The notes under the pieces are model-generated. The model saw only the letters and a list, made by a program, of their open reading frames with translations. It searched no databases and was not told the origin of the DNA. A program made the position numbers and the translations under genes. A stretch of 64,000 nt of DNA from an uncultured bacterium (GTDB lineage Bacteria; Bacteroidota; Rhodothermia; Rhodothermales; UBA10348), in the NCBI GenBank assembly GCA_943788505.1, contig CALSQR010000002.1, positions 1,129,213-1,193,212 on the forward strand. The letters are read 5' to 3'. Position 1 is the first letter of the stretch, and every line of letters begins with the position of its first letter. This document shows positions 45,077-53,327 of the stretch, in pieces.

Positions 45077-45819
45077 CTGGACAAATCATTCTCGTAACCG
45101 GAGCTAGCCGAGGTATTGGTGCCGAAATCGCTCGACAGCTTGCAGCATCCTGCGCAACGGTTGCCGTGCACTTCAGCGCATCGTCCGCCTCAGCGGAGGC
45201 ACTTTGTGCAGAAATCGGAAACGATGCCCGAGCTTTTCAGGCAGACTTGGCTGATTCTGTTGCTGCAGATGGGCTCTTCACCGCTGTGCGCGAAGCGTAC
45301 GGCCGGGTAGATTGCGTGGTAAATAACGCAGGCATAGCCGTTCATTCACCGCTCGAAAAAAGTCTGGAGACTTGGGTAGCGGATTGGGATAAAACGCTGG
45401 ACGTTAACTCTCGGGCAACAGCCATCATTACCCGCGCTTCCGTCGCCCACTTCAAGGAAATCGGTGGTGGTCGGCTGATTTATGTGTCATCTAGGGCAGC
45501 TTTCCGAGGCGATTCGGAAGATTATCTGGCCTATGCAGCCTCAAAGGGCGCCATGGTATCCCTTGTTCGGTCGATTGCCCGAGGTTTTGGTAAACAAAAT
45601 ATCAAGGCGTTTAACGTAGCACCGGGTTTTGTGCGAACGGATATGGCTCAAGACGCTATCGACGCCTACGGAGAAGACTTTGTACTCGGCGGTATTGCGT
45701 TGGACAGGTTGACGGAGCCAAAAGACGTGGCCCCCATGATTGTACTCTTGGCCAGTGGTCTTTCCGACCACGCCACAGGTTGTTCTATCGACATAAATGC
45801 GGCGAGTTACGTCCACTAA
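45061..45819 (+). CDS. Short-chain dehydrogenase/reductase within the methionine operon
   Basis: 252 residues, classical SDR: cofactor loop TGASRGIGAEIA, VVNNAGIA, catalytic Ser in YVSSRAAFRG and YxxxK in YAASKGAM, with a FabG-like C-terminus. It overlaps metX by 16 bases and is 2 bases from the aspartokinase start, so it is controlled by the same riboswitch. An SDR is not a known step of the pathway. A homoserine dehydrogenase gene is missing from this operon, but SDRs are not known to do that reaction, so its role is open. Confidence 0.88.
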   Translation: MRIDLTGQIILVTGASRGIGAEIARQLAASCATVAVHFSASSASAEALCAEIGNDARAFQADLADSVAADGLFTAVREAYGRVDCVVNNAGIAVHSPLEKSLETWVADWDKTLDVNSRATAIITRASVAHFKEIGGGRLIYVSSRAAFRGDSEDYLAYAASKGAMVSLVRSIARGFGKQNIKAFNVAPGFVRTDMAQDAIDAYGEDFVLGGIALDRLTEPKDVAPMIVLLASGLSDHATGCSIDINAASYVH

Positions 45820-45821
45820 CT

Positions 45822-46805
45822 ATGCCCCATTCTGTCATCAAAGTGTTGAAGTTTGGAGGCACTTCGGTTGGTTCACCGGAGGCGCTAATCCGCCTGGTCA
45901 ACATCGTCAAAGGTGAGTCCAAGGCTGGAAGACCGGTTGTTGTAGTCTCCGCATTGTCTGGCGTTACCGACTGGCTGGTTGCCCTGGAAAAGTCATCCGA
46001 GGCCCAAGAAAGACAGGGAATAATCCGAAAAATTGTCCGGAGACACATCGAACTGTCTCGCTTAGTCCTATCCCATGAGCGGCATGCGGCCTATCTCGAG
46101 CATCTAGCAGAAGAGATTGGAGGGTTGACGGACTTAGCGCGGTCAGTGGCAGGAGAATTCCGAAGTCACGGCATTTGGGCAGCAGGTGAGCTATTGTCTG
46201 CGCCCTTGGTTGCCTCTCTCTTGCAACAAAGAGGCGTACTAGCCAACGCGGTAAACGCTAGGCCCATGATTCGCGTGGTACGAAGCAACGCCGGTGTGTG
46301 GGTGGTAGACAGAAATCAGACCCGAGCTCGCACGGAGTCATGGTTCGCGCATTCTAAAGGCGATGAAGTACCCGTCATTACGGGATACATCGGTTCGACG
46401 GAAGAGGGCAAGACGATCACGCTGGGTCGAGGTGGCAGTGACTACTCTGCTGCATTGATCGCCGAGGCAATCGGAGCCTCTAAATTTGACCGGTGGACGG
46501 ATGTAGATGGTTTGTACACAGCTGATCCAAACAAAGTGGCTGGCGCAGGCCGATTTCTTTTCCTGTTACTCGAAGATGCGACAACTTGGAACGAGGCCAA
46601 TCAGCTAGGCATGCATGCTCATGCATTTGAGCCGGTGCTTCAGGCATGTATACCAGTCCATGTTCGCTCGACCCGCTTTCCCCAAGGGGACGGTACCCTC
46701 ATCTTGCCGGCGCGGCTCCCTCATCGTGTGGAGCGAGACGCTCGTTCACTGATGGCCCACGCTCAAAAAACACACGTGTCCCAGACCGCAGCGAAATCAC
46801 TATGA
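45822..46805 (+). CDS. Aspartokinase catalytic domain without ACT regulatory domains
   Basis: 327 residues from the ATG at 45822. Catalytic motifs are present: VLKFGGTSVGSPEAL at the N-terminus, WAAGELLSAPLVASLL, TLGRGGSDYSAALIAEAIGA and WTDVDGLYTADP. The protein ends about 45 residues after the kinase domain, with no ACT domains, which normally carry feedback inhibition by lysine, threonine or methionine. It phosphorylates aspartate, the first step towards methionine, threonine and lysine. Its stop overlaps the asd start (ATGA). A second, ACT-containing aspartokinase elsewhere in the genome is likely. Confidence 0.9.
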   Translation: MPHSVIKVLKFGGTSVGSPEALIRLVNIVKGESKAGRPVVVVSALSGVTDWLVALEKSSEAQERQGIIRKIVRRHIELSRLVLSHERHAAYLEHLAEEIGGLTDLARSVAGEFRSHGIWAAGELLSAPLVASLLQQRGVLANAVNARPMIRVVRSNAGVWVVDRNQTRARTESWFAHSKGDEVPVITGYIGSTEEGKTITLGRGGSDYSAALIAEAIGASKFDRWTDVDGLYTADPNKVAGAGRFLFLLLEDATTWNEANQLGMHAHAFEPVLQACIPVHVRSTRFPQGDGTLILPARLPHRVERDARSLMAHAQKTHVSQTAAKSL

Positions 46806-47884
46806 AACTCCACGTTGGAATCCTTGGCGCTACTGGCGCCGTCGGTCAGAAATTTATCCGTCTTCTCCAAGACCATCCTTGGTTTGAGATTTCTTTCCTT
46901 GCTGCTTCCAATCGCTCAGCTGGTCGCCCCTATGGCGAGGCAGCGAATTGGATTGAGTCCATTCCATTGCCGGCAAAAATCGCTAGCATGATCGTGCAGG
47001 ACTGCACACCTGTTGCGGACCTAGATTTGGTGTTTTCCGGGCTGGACGCCTCAGTCGCGGGCGATGTTGAAATGGCCTTTGCACAAGCAGGCATCCCTGT
47101 TGTGTCTAACGCAAAAAATCATCGCATGGACCCTTCAGTGCCACTTCTTATTCCGGAAGTAAACCCCAACCATCTCGCTCTTATTGAACGGCAGAAGTTT
47201 TCAGAGGGTGGGTTCATCGTTACCAATCCAAATTGCGCCAGTGTCGGACTGACCTTGGCCCTAAAGCCAATCCATGACGCGTTTGGCGTCGAGGCGGTGT
47301 CGGTGACAACGCTTCAAGCTCTTTCAGGCGCCGGGTATCCCGGCGTGGCTTCGCTCGATGCGCTGGCCAATGTGATTCCTTTCATTGGAGGGGAGGAAGA
47401 CAAGTTGGCAACCGAGCCACTAAAGATCCTCGCGCCCCTAGAAACAGGATCGACACCAGAGGTGAGCACACTGCAATTTCCGATTTCTGCCCAATGCACC
47501 CGTGTCCCGGTCCTCCAAGGGCACCTTGAGTGTGTTTCCGTCAAACTGTCGAGCCCGGCTGACAGCGAGGCCGTTAGAAAGGTACTCGAATCGTTTGAGG
47601 CGCCAGCCGAGATAAGACGCTTGCCATCCTCTCCCGAACGATGTCTGCAGGTGCTCGATGAGCCCGACGCACCCCAGACCCGTCGCCATGTCGGTGCTGG
47701 GGATGGCATGACAGTCAGTATAGGGAGAGTGCGTCCGTGCGAGGTATTGGATGTCAAGTTTGTCGTCTTATCTCATAACACGGTCCGTGGCGCGGCTGGC
47801 GGAGCTATTCTAAATGCCGAACTTCTAGCGGCAAAAGGCCTATTGCACCATCGAGCAGCAACGCTGGCCGCTCAAGGGTCCTGA
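46802..47884 (+). CDS. asd: Aspartate-semialdehyde dehydrogenase
   Basis: 360 residues from the ATG at 46802, which overlaps the aspartokinase stop by 4 bases. The NADP motif is GILGATGAVGQKF and the catalytic Cys is in VTNPNCASVGL; LQALSGAGYPGV and a RVPVLQGHLECV segment with the active-site His also fit. The form resembles the archaeal/yeast-type Asd (about 350 residues). It reduces aspartyl phosphate to the semialdehyde. It is the last gene of the SAM-controlled operon. Confidence 0.95.
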   Translation: MKLHVGILGATGAVGQKFIRLLQDHPWFEISFLAASNRSAGRPYGEAANWIESIPLPAKIASMIVQDCTPVADLDLVFSGLDASVAGDVEMAFAQAGIPVVSNAKNHRMDPSVPLLIPEVNPNHLALIERQKFSEGGFIVTNPNCASVGLTLALKPIHDAFGVEAVSVTTLQALSGAGYPGVASLDALANVIPFIGGEEDKLATEPLKILAPLETGSTPEVSTLQFPISAQCTRVPVLQGHLECVSVKLSSPADSEAVRKVLESFEAPAEIRRLPSSPERCLQVLDEPDAPQTRRHVGAGDGMTVSIGRVRPCEVLDVKFVVLSHNTVRGAAGGAILNAELLAAKGLLHHRAATLAAQGS

Positions 47885-47911
47885 GTGGTCGCTAGCAATG
47901 GATGTGAAGGA

Positions 47912-47936
47912 CGTTCATCAAATGCTGATGTGAACG
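47912..47936 (+). terminator. Possible terminator after asd
   Basis: CGTTCATCA (47912-47920) and TGATGTGAACG (47926-47936) pair with a two-base bulge. It lies 27 bases after the asd stop; the following bases are only weakly T-rich. Confidence 0.35.
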
Positions 47937-48011
47937 AGGACCTCCTTTGACGTATTTTCTGACTCTCGGAAAAGCCGTTTATTACCAGTCCATCTAGCAA
48001 TCCCCGATTCC

Positions 48012-49070
48012 ATGGAATTTCTCGATCAACAACTTCTCGGTATGACCGTGCTAAACTGGCTTGAATTAGCTGGTATCACGGTCGGACTGACGCTGGCTAT
48101 GATGTTGGTTCGCCGGCTGTTTTTCGGGAGGTTTTCAGCTCTAGCGGGTCGGACGAAGAACCGAGTAGACGACATCGTGGCCGAGATGCTGCATGGCATG
48201 AGGACCTGGTTCCTCTTCGTTCTTGCCTTCTACCTGGCCGTGGAATTTGTCGCAGTTGAAGCACCTGCTATTCCTTGGTTACGACGTCTTCTGTTTGTGG
48301 GTTTTGTATTCCAGATCGGACTCTGGGGCAATGACATCATCCGACTGGTTTCGGAGTGGTATGTCGAGTCGCGGGATAACGATGCCAGCCAACTCACGGC
48401 GGCTCGGGCGGTGGCTATGGTGGCACGTTTAATCTTGTGGGCCATTATTCTGCTGTCGCTGCTCGACAATTTCGGCATAGACGTCACCGCTCTGGTGGCC
48501 GGACTGGGTATTGGAGGAATCGCGATTGCTTTGGCCGTACAGAATGTGCTGGCCGATCTTTTGGCCTACGTATCGATTGTCGCGGACCGTCCTTTCGTTG
48601 ACGGGGATTTTCTGGTTGTCGGTGATCATTCCGGAAGCGTAGAGCATATCGGCATCAAGACAACACGGATTCGCAGCCTGAGCGGAGAGCAGATTGTGTT
48701 CTCAAACAACGATTTACTGGGAAGTCGCGTGCGCAACTACAAACGCATGAATGAACGCCGGGCCCTGTTCAGTATCGGCGTTGTTTACGACACGCCACAC
48801 GACGTGCTAAAAGCTATTCCGGCCAAGCTTCAAGCAGCAGTCGAAGGAGCCGAAAACACACGATTCGACCGCGCCCATCTAAAGAACTTTGGGGACTTCT
48901 CGATCAATTTTGAGATTGTGTACTACATGGTTGTCCCAGACTATGCCGCCTACATGGACACGCAGCAGACTATCAATCTAGCTGTACATGACGTCTTTAC
49001 GCGCGAAGGCATTGAGTTTGCCTTCCCGACACAGACTCTGCATATTACGCCCGGAGCGCCAACCGAATAA
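48012..49070 (+). CDS. Small-conductance mechanosensitive ion channel (MscS family)
   Basis: 352 residues. Four to five hydrophobic segments occupy the first half; the pore helix is GLGIGGIAIALAVQNVLADLLAY, with the typical Gly/Ala pattern. The beta domain follows (VDGDFLVVGDHSGSVEHIGIKTTRIRS and IVFSNNDLLGSRVRNY). Channels of this family open under membrane tension and release solutes. Its 3' end overlaps the 3' end of the convergent ruvA by 26 bases. Confidence 0.93.
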   Translation: MEFLDQQLLGMTVLNWLELAGITVGLTLAMMLVRRLFFGRFSALAGRTKNRVDDIVAEMLHGMRTWFLFVLAFYLAVEFVAVEAPAIPWLRRLLFVGFVFQIGLWGNDIIRLVSEWYVESRDNDASQLTAARAVAMVARLILWAIILLSLLDNFGIDVTALVAGLGIGGIAIALAVQNVLADLLAYVSIVADRPFVDGDFLVVGDHSGSVEHIGIKTTRIRSLSGEQIVFSNNDLLGSRVRNYKRMNERRALFSIGVVYDTPHDVLKAIPAKLQAAVEGAENTRFDRAHLKNFGDFSINFEIVYYMVVPDYAAYMDTQQTINLAVHDVFTREGIEFAFPTQTLHITPGAPTE

Positions 49071-49653
49071 TCTCTTCTGCGTTGCGGATCTCTGGGTTCT
49101 TGCGCAGTACAGTTAGGACCGCTTTTTCAGCGGCCGAGCGCGACAGACCAAGAGCCTCAAGGGCACCCATTGCATCTGCGCGGAATGTTGAGCTGCCGGC
49201 TTCACCACCAGCGGGTAGGCCGGTGCTGGAGGAACTGGCATCTATGTCTGTCGACTCAAATCGGTCTCGCAGTTCGATGATAAGACGTTCCGCTGTCTTG
49301 CGGCCAACGCCTGGAATGCGTGTCAGCATAGCGGCATCGCCTTCGATGACCCGCTGACGGATTTCGGATGGGCGGAGTGCCGATAAGGCGGCAAGAGCCA
49401 ACTTTGGTCCAACGCCAGAGACAGCCAACATGAGGTTGAAGACGGTCCGTTCCTCTTCAGAGATAAACCCAAACAAAGTCATCGCATCCTCTCTCACATG
49501 GTGATGTGTGAGGAGCTGCGCCGGCTTTCCGATTTCTGGAAGCCGTTCGAAGGTGGAGGTAGGAATCAGGACCTTATAGCCGATTCCTCCGACATCAATC
49601 ACAGCTTCGGTGGGCTTTTTCAGTACGAGCTTTCCAGAAACGTAATCAATCAT
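49045..49653 (-). CDS. ruvA: Holliday junction branch migration protein RuvA
   Basis: 202 residues, standard length. Signatures: MIDYVSGKLVLKKPTEAVIDVGGIGYKV, LTHHHVREDAMTLFGF, ISGVGPKLALAALS-like helix-hairpin-helix (VSGVGPKLALAALS) and IPGVGRKTAERLIIELRD, then a C-terminal three-helix domain that contacts RuvB. RuvA tetramers bind the junction for RuvB. It is the last gene of the aroE-to-ruvA run and overlaps nadE by 8 bases. Confidence 0.97.
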   Translation of the reverse strand: MIDYVSGKLVLKKPTEAVIDVGGIGYKVLIPTSTFERLPEIGKPAQLLTHHHVREDAMTLFGFISEEERTVFNLMLAVSGVGPKLALAALSALRPSEIRQRVIEGDAAMLTRIPGVGRKTAERLIIELRDRFESTDIDASSSSTGLPAGGEAGSSTFRADAMGALEALGLSRSAAEKAVLTVLRKNPEIRNAEEIIRLALRA

Positions 49654-51346
49654 GATGGGGCTCCACGCGCAGTTCGCGCATCATCTGGTCCATGGTGTTG
49701 CGGTCAATGCGGGCTACAATCGGCATTCGTCGGCCGCTACCGAAGCCCTTAATACTTACCCGTAAGGCTGGGGGCGCCTGTTTGCGCTTGTATTCGTTCC
49801 TGTCAACGGCATTCAAGAGTCCTCGAACAAAGTCAGCGTCATACCCGGTTTTCGAACAGATCGCATCCACATCAAGGCGCTCTTCAATGTACAGCTTGAG
49901 GACAGTATCAAGCACCGGATACGGTGGAAGACTGTCTTCGTCTTTTTGATCGGGTCGTAGCTCAGCCGAGGGCGGCTTATCGATACTTGAGCGCGGAATC
50001 CGGTCTGTGCCTGAGAGCGCATTAATATGTTCAGCAAGGGCGTAGACATCCATTTTGAACACATCGGCCAGTACTGCGAGGCCACCAGACATGTCTCCGT
50101 AGAGCGTGGCATATCCCATCGCCATTTCGCTTTTATTTCCAGTAGTTAGCACCATTTGCCCAAACTTGTTGGCGACGGCCATGAGGACAAGTCCACGCGA
50201 GCGAGCCTGAATGTTTTCCTCGGCGATGCCTTCCTTCGTGCCCTCAAACAAGGGCGTTAGTATGTCGCCGAAAGCCTCAACTGCCGGTTTGATTGGAACG
50301 GTGTGACACACGATTCCCAAGTTGTCCGCCAATTGCTCTGAGTCGCTCACACTTCCGGAAGATGAGTAAGCTGATGGCATCGTAATACCCGTAACGCGTT
50401 CGGGCCCAAGAGCATCCACTGCCAAGGCGGCAGTCACGGCCGAATCAATACCTCCCGATAGTCCGATCAGAACGCTGTCAAAAGCACCTGTTTTATCGAC
50501 ATACTCTCGAATTCCTAGCACCAAAGCTCGGTGTAAATCAGCCACTCGCTCCCGCTTGGGCAGGGGGCAGGGCTCGCTGGAGGTAGAGTCCCAAATTAGT
50601 AGGGCTTCTTCAAACGATGGCGCACAGGCCAACATCGTTCCATCCGCCGCATGGACACGCGAATCGCCATCGAAGACAAGCTCGGTATTCGCTCCAACTT
50701 GATTTACCAGCAAAAATGGAATGCTATGGCGCCTGCACAATGTCTCGATGATACCTGAACGCACCCCGTGGCGGTCGTGGGCATAGGGAGACGCGGACAG
50801 ATTGACCAATAGGTCAACTCCTTGATCGACAAGCTCCGCAACCGGATTACGATCATACATGTGGTAGGTGGAGTACTCCTCGATATTCCACATATCCTCA
50901 CAGATGTGAACGCCTAGTCGGAGTCCATGGAATTCAACGACCTCCTGCGATGGCGCCGGCTCGAAGTAGCGGTACTCGTCATAAACGTCGTACGTCGGAA
51001 GAAGCATCTTAGCCGTGATGCGTGCCACCTGACCTTTTTCCAAGAGAACAGCAGCGTTGAGCAGTTTTTTACCAATGGGGTTGGGATTGCGAACGGGAGC
51101 ACCAATGATCACGCCAACGCCAATTGGTAGTCGCTCATGAATGTGCCGAATGGCAGCCTCAACAACATCAATGAAATGGCTGTTGTCGAGTAAGTCATGG
51201 GGTGAGTACCCAACGATGCTTAATTCCGGAAAAACAACCAATTCAGCTCCCTCGGCAGCGGCATCCAGAACCATGTCGAGAGTGCGTCGGGCATTGCCCG
51301 GGAGATCTCCGACGATAGGATTGAATTGTGCGAGTGCGATCTTCAT
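49646..51346 (-). CDS. nadE: Glutamine-dependent NAD+ synthetase
   Basis: 566 residues from the ATG at 51346 (MKIALAQFNPIVGDL); an upstream in-frame ATG is less likely. The N-terminal nitrilase-type amidase has Glu in VVFPELSIVGYSP, Lys in the ARITAKMLLP region and Cys in GVHICEDMW. The C-terminal synthetase has the P-loop LIGLSGGIDSAVTAALAVDAL and TGNKSEMAMGYATLYGD. It makes NAD+ from deamido-NAD+ using ammonia channelled from glutamine. It follows pgeF by 67 bases. Confidence 0.96.
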   Translation of the reverse strand: MKIALAQFNPIVGDLPGNARRTLDMVLDAAAEGAELVVFPELSIVGYSPHDLLDNSHFIDVVEAAIRHIHERLPIGVGVIIGAPVRNPNPIGKKLLNAAVLLEKGQVARITAKMLLPTYDVYDEYRYFEPAPSQEVVEFHGLRLGVHICEDMWNIEEYSTYHMYDRNPVAELVDQGVDLLVNLSASPYAHDRHGVRSGIIETLCRRHSIPFLLVNQVGANTELVFDGDSRVHAADGTMLACAPSFEEALLIWDSTSSEPCPLPKRERVADLHRALVLGIREYVDKTGAFDSVLIGLSGGIDSAVTAALAVDALGPERVTGITMPSAYSSSGSVSDSEQLADNLGIVCHTVPIKPAVEAFGDILTPLFEGTKEGIAEENIQARSRGLVLMAVANKFGQMVLTTGNKSEMAMGYATLYGDMSGGLAVLADVFKMDVYALAEHINALSGTDRIPRSSIDKPPSAELRPDQKDEDSLPPYPVLDTVLKLYIEERLDVDAICSKTGYDADFVRGLLNAVDRNEYKRKQAPPALRVSIKGFGSGRRMPIVARIDRNTMDQMMRELRVEPHHD

Positions 51347-51413
51347 GGTGAACCCGGGAGGGACGTTCTTTAGTCGATGCGTGTGCAACGCGTTCTTTCG
51401 GGGAAGGTTGTGA

Positions 51414-52154
51414 TCATACCTTCAATCCAATGAAGCCCATCATCCGACCTGTGGTGCCACCTTCTCCTCGATAGGAAAAGAACGTGTCCGTTTCGCACAT
51501 TGTGCAGCGGCCACTCGCTTCCACATGCTTAGCCTTGAGACCAGCTTCTACCAGTTGCTCCACTAATGAGGCAGATAAGTTGATGTGGGGTCGCGGCCAT
51601 TCGGGTCGTCGTAGCACATGCTGAGGTGGAAACTGATCGGCGACTTCTTCTCCTACCTCAAAACACTCTGTACCGATGCATGGACTGATCCAAGCGATGA
51701 GTTTTTCAGGACGGGCTCCGAGAGCCGCCATGGCCGTCACGGTCTGTGCAACAACGCCCCCTACACTTCCGCGCCATCCTGCATGACAAGCTCCTACGAC
51801 AGAGGCCTCAGGATCTGCAAAAAGTACAGAAGCGCAGTCGGCCGCACTCATACAGAGTAGAATTCCAGGCGTTGCTGATACCAGCCCATCAGTTTCTCGA
51901 ACCAACCCACCCGAGCGTACTTCCTGAACATGGCTTCCGTGCACTTGGCCAGCGATCGCCATGGTATCGACGTCAAACCCAAGGTCTCTTGCCGCAAGTG
52001 CTCTGTTGGCCTGCACTGCGTCCATTTCATCACCTGTCGAGAGTCCGAGGTTGAGCGAAGCATATGGCGTGGCACTTGAGCCACCCTGCCGGGTGGAAAA
52101 GCCACTAGCAACAAGTGGCAGACCATCTAAAAGAGAGGAACGAACCCACTTCAT
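51414..52154 (-). CDS. pgeF: Peptidoglycan editing factor/LACC1-like purine nucleoside phosphorylase family
   Basis: 246 residues of the YfiH/DUF152 family. Zinc-site residues are visible: His in GQVHGSHV, Cys in MSAADCASVLFAD, His in ACHAGWRGSVGG, with CIGTECFEVGEEV and the C-terminal CTMCETDTFFSYRGEGGTTGRM. Members have been described both as purine nucleoside-cleaving enzymes and as a peptidoglycan amino-acid editing factor in E. coli. It overlaps the Rieske oxygenase gene by 4 bases. Confidence 0.92.
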   Translation of the reverse strand: MKWVRSSLLDGLPLVASGFSTRQGGSSATPYASLNLGLSTGDEMDAVQANRALAARDLGFDVDTMAIAGQVHGSHVQEVRSGGLVRETDGLVSATPGILLCMSAADCASVLFADPEASVVGACHAGWRGSVGGVVAQTVTAMAALGARPEKLIAWISPCIGTECFEVGEEVADQFPPQHVLRRPEWPRPHINLSASLVEQLVEAGLKAKHVEASGRCTMCETDTFFSYRGEGGTTGRMMGFIGLKV

Positions 52155-53287
52155 GATGACGAATTAGACATGGCCGTCCGATAGGACCGCTTCAGGCACT
52201 GTTGAAAATGGTGGACCCCGCCCTCGAGATCATAAGAAAAGCGACCTTGATCGTAGGCACGAGATTCTAGACCTCGCTGTACGTGTTCACATATTTCGAT
52301 GTCTTCGGCCTGCACCTGATCACTAAACGTGAGATCATCCGCAATCCGCTCGGGCTGATTGGTGATGATATCTTGGGCATAGTAGTAGTCGAAGACCACC
52401 GAACAGCGGTCATGTTGATCAGCATCTACTCGGTTGACCTGCAGGCGGCCAGGGAGAATGTTGAGCATGATATTTGGGTAGATGAAGTAATAATAGGCCT
52501 CTTCTTCTGTGCCCCCATAGATGTTGTCATCGTTACGAAATGGACTGAACTGTACCGAATGGTGCTCCATAGTTTCGGTTTCATAGGAACCAAAATCCAG
52601 CATGCTACACAAGTCCGGGTGGACCAGAGGGATGTGATATCCTTCCAGATAATTATCGACATAAACCTTCCAGTTGGACGATACCTGGTAGCGATCACGT
52701 CGATTGAAGGACAAACCAGACAAATCCATCGGCGCAATTCGCTCAGAAATGCCTGCCACTACATCATCGAAGGCAGGCGCGTATTCCGGCTCAATACATG
52801 CGAAAACCATGCCTTGCCATTCTCGAAGTGCAACGGGCTCTAGACCGAAGTCTTTCTTGTCGAACAATTCAGTGCGATCAAACCTGGGGACACCACGCAG
52901 GCTGCCATCGAGTAGGTAGGTCCACCCATGATATTTGCACTGTAGCACCTTGGAATGTCCACACTCCTCCATGGCGAGCGGACCGCCACGGTGCTTACAC
53001 ACATTGAAATATCCTTTCAGGTCGTCGCTGGCGTCTCTCACGATGACAACGGGGTTTCCGGCGATGATATCGGACATAAAATCGCCGTGCTTCGCTACTC
53101 TTGCAGACGGTCCGATGTATTGCCAGGTCCGGGCCAACACGGCCTGCCGGTCAAAACTGTGGAAACGTTGGTCGACATACCATGCTGAGGGAATCGTCTT
53201 CGAGCGAGCTAGCGACTCTTCGACGAGGGCGTCCTCGGAAATGGGGGGAATTCCAGCGATTGAAGACATGGCACACGTTGCAGACAT
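52151..53287 (-). CDS. Rieske non-haem iron oxygenase, alpha subunit type
   Basis: 378 residues from the ATG at 53287; the ATG at 53269 and a longer frame from 53365 are alternatives. The Rieske [2Fe-2S] ligands are CKH and CKYH (VCKHRGGPLAMEE, then LQCKYHGWTY). The catalytic domain has the mononuclear iron motif NWKVYVDNYLEGYHIPLVHPDL with two His. It resembles carnitine/choline monooxygenase-type oxygenases more than aromatic-ring dioxygenases. The substrate is unknown, and the reductase partner is not adjacent. It is embedded between aroE and pgeF. Confidence 0.87.
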   Translation of the reverse strand: MSATCAMSSIAGIPPISEDALVEESLARSKTIPSAWYVDQRFHSFDRQAVLARTWQYIGPSARVAKHGDFMSDIIAGNPVVIVRDASDDLKGYFNVCKHRGGPLAMEECGHSKVLQCKYHGWTYLLDGSLRGVPRFDRTELFDKKDFGLEPVALREWQGMVFACIEPEYAPAFDDVVAGISERIAPMDLSGLSFNRRDRYQVSSNWKVYVDNYLEGYHIPLVHPDLCSMLDFGSYETETMEHHSVQFSPFRNDDNIYGGTEEEAYYYFIYPNIMLNILPGRLQVNRVDADQHDRCSVVFDYYYAQDIITNQPERIADDLTFSDQVQAEDIEICEHVQRGLESRAYDQGRFSYDLEGGVHHFQQCLKRSYRTAMSNSSS

Positions 53288-53327
53288 GGTGGAAAAAGAG
53301 ATGGGGTAAATAGACCCCTCTGCAAAG

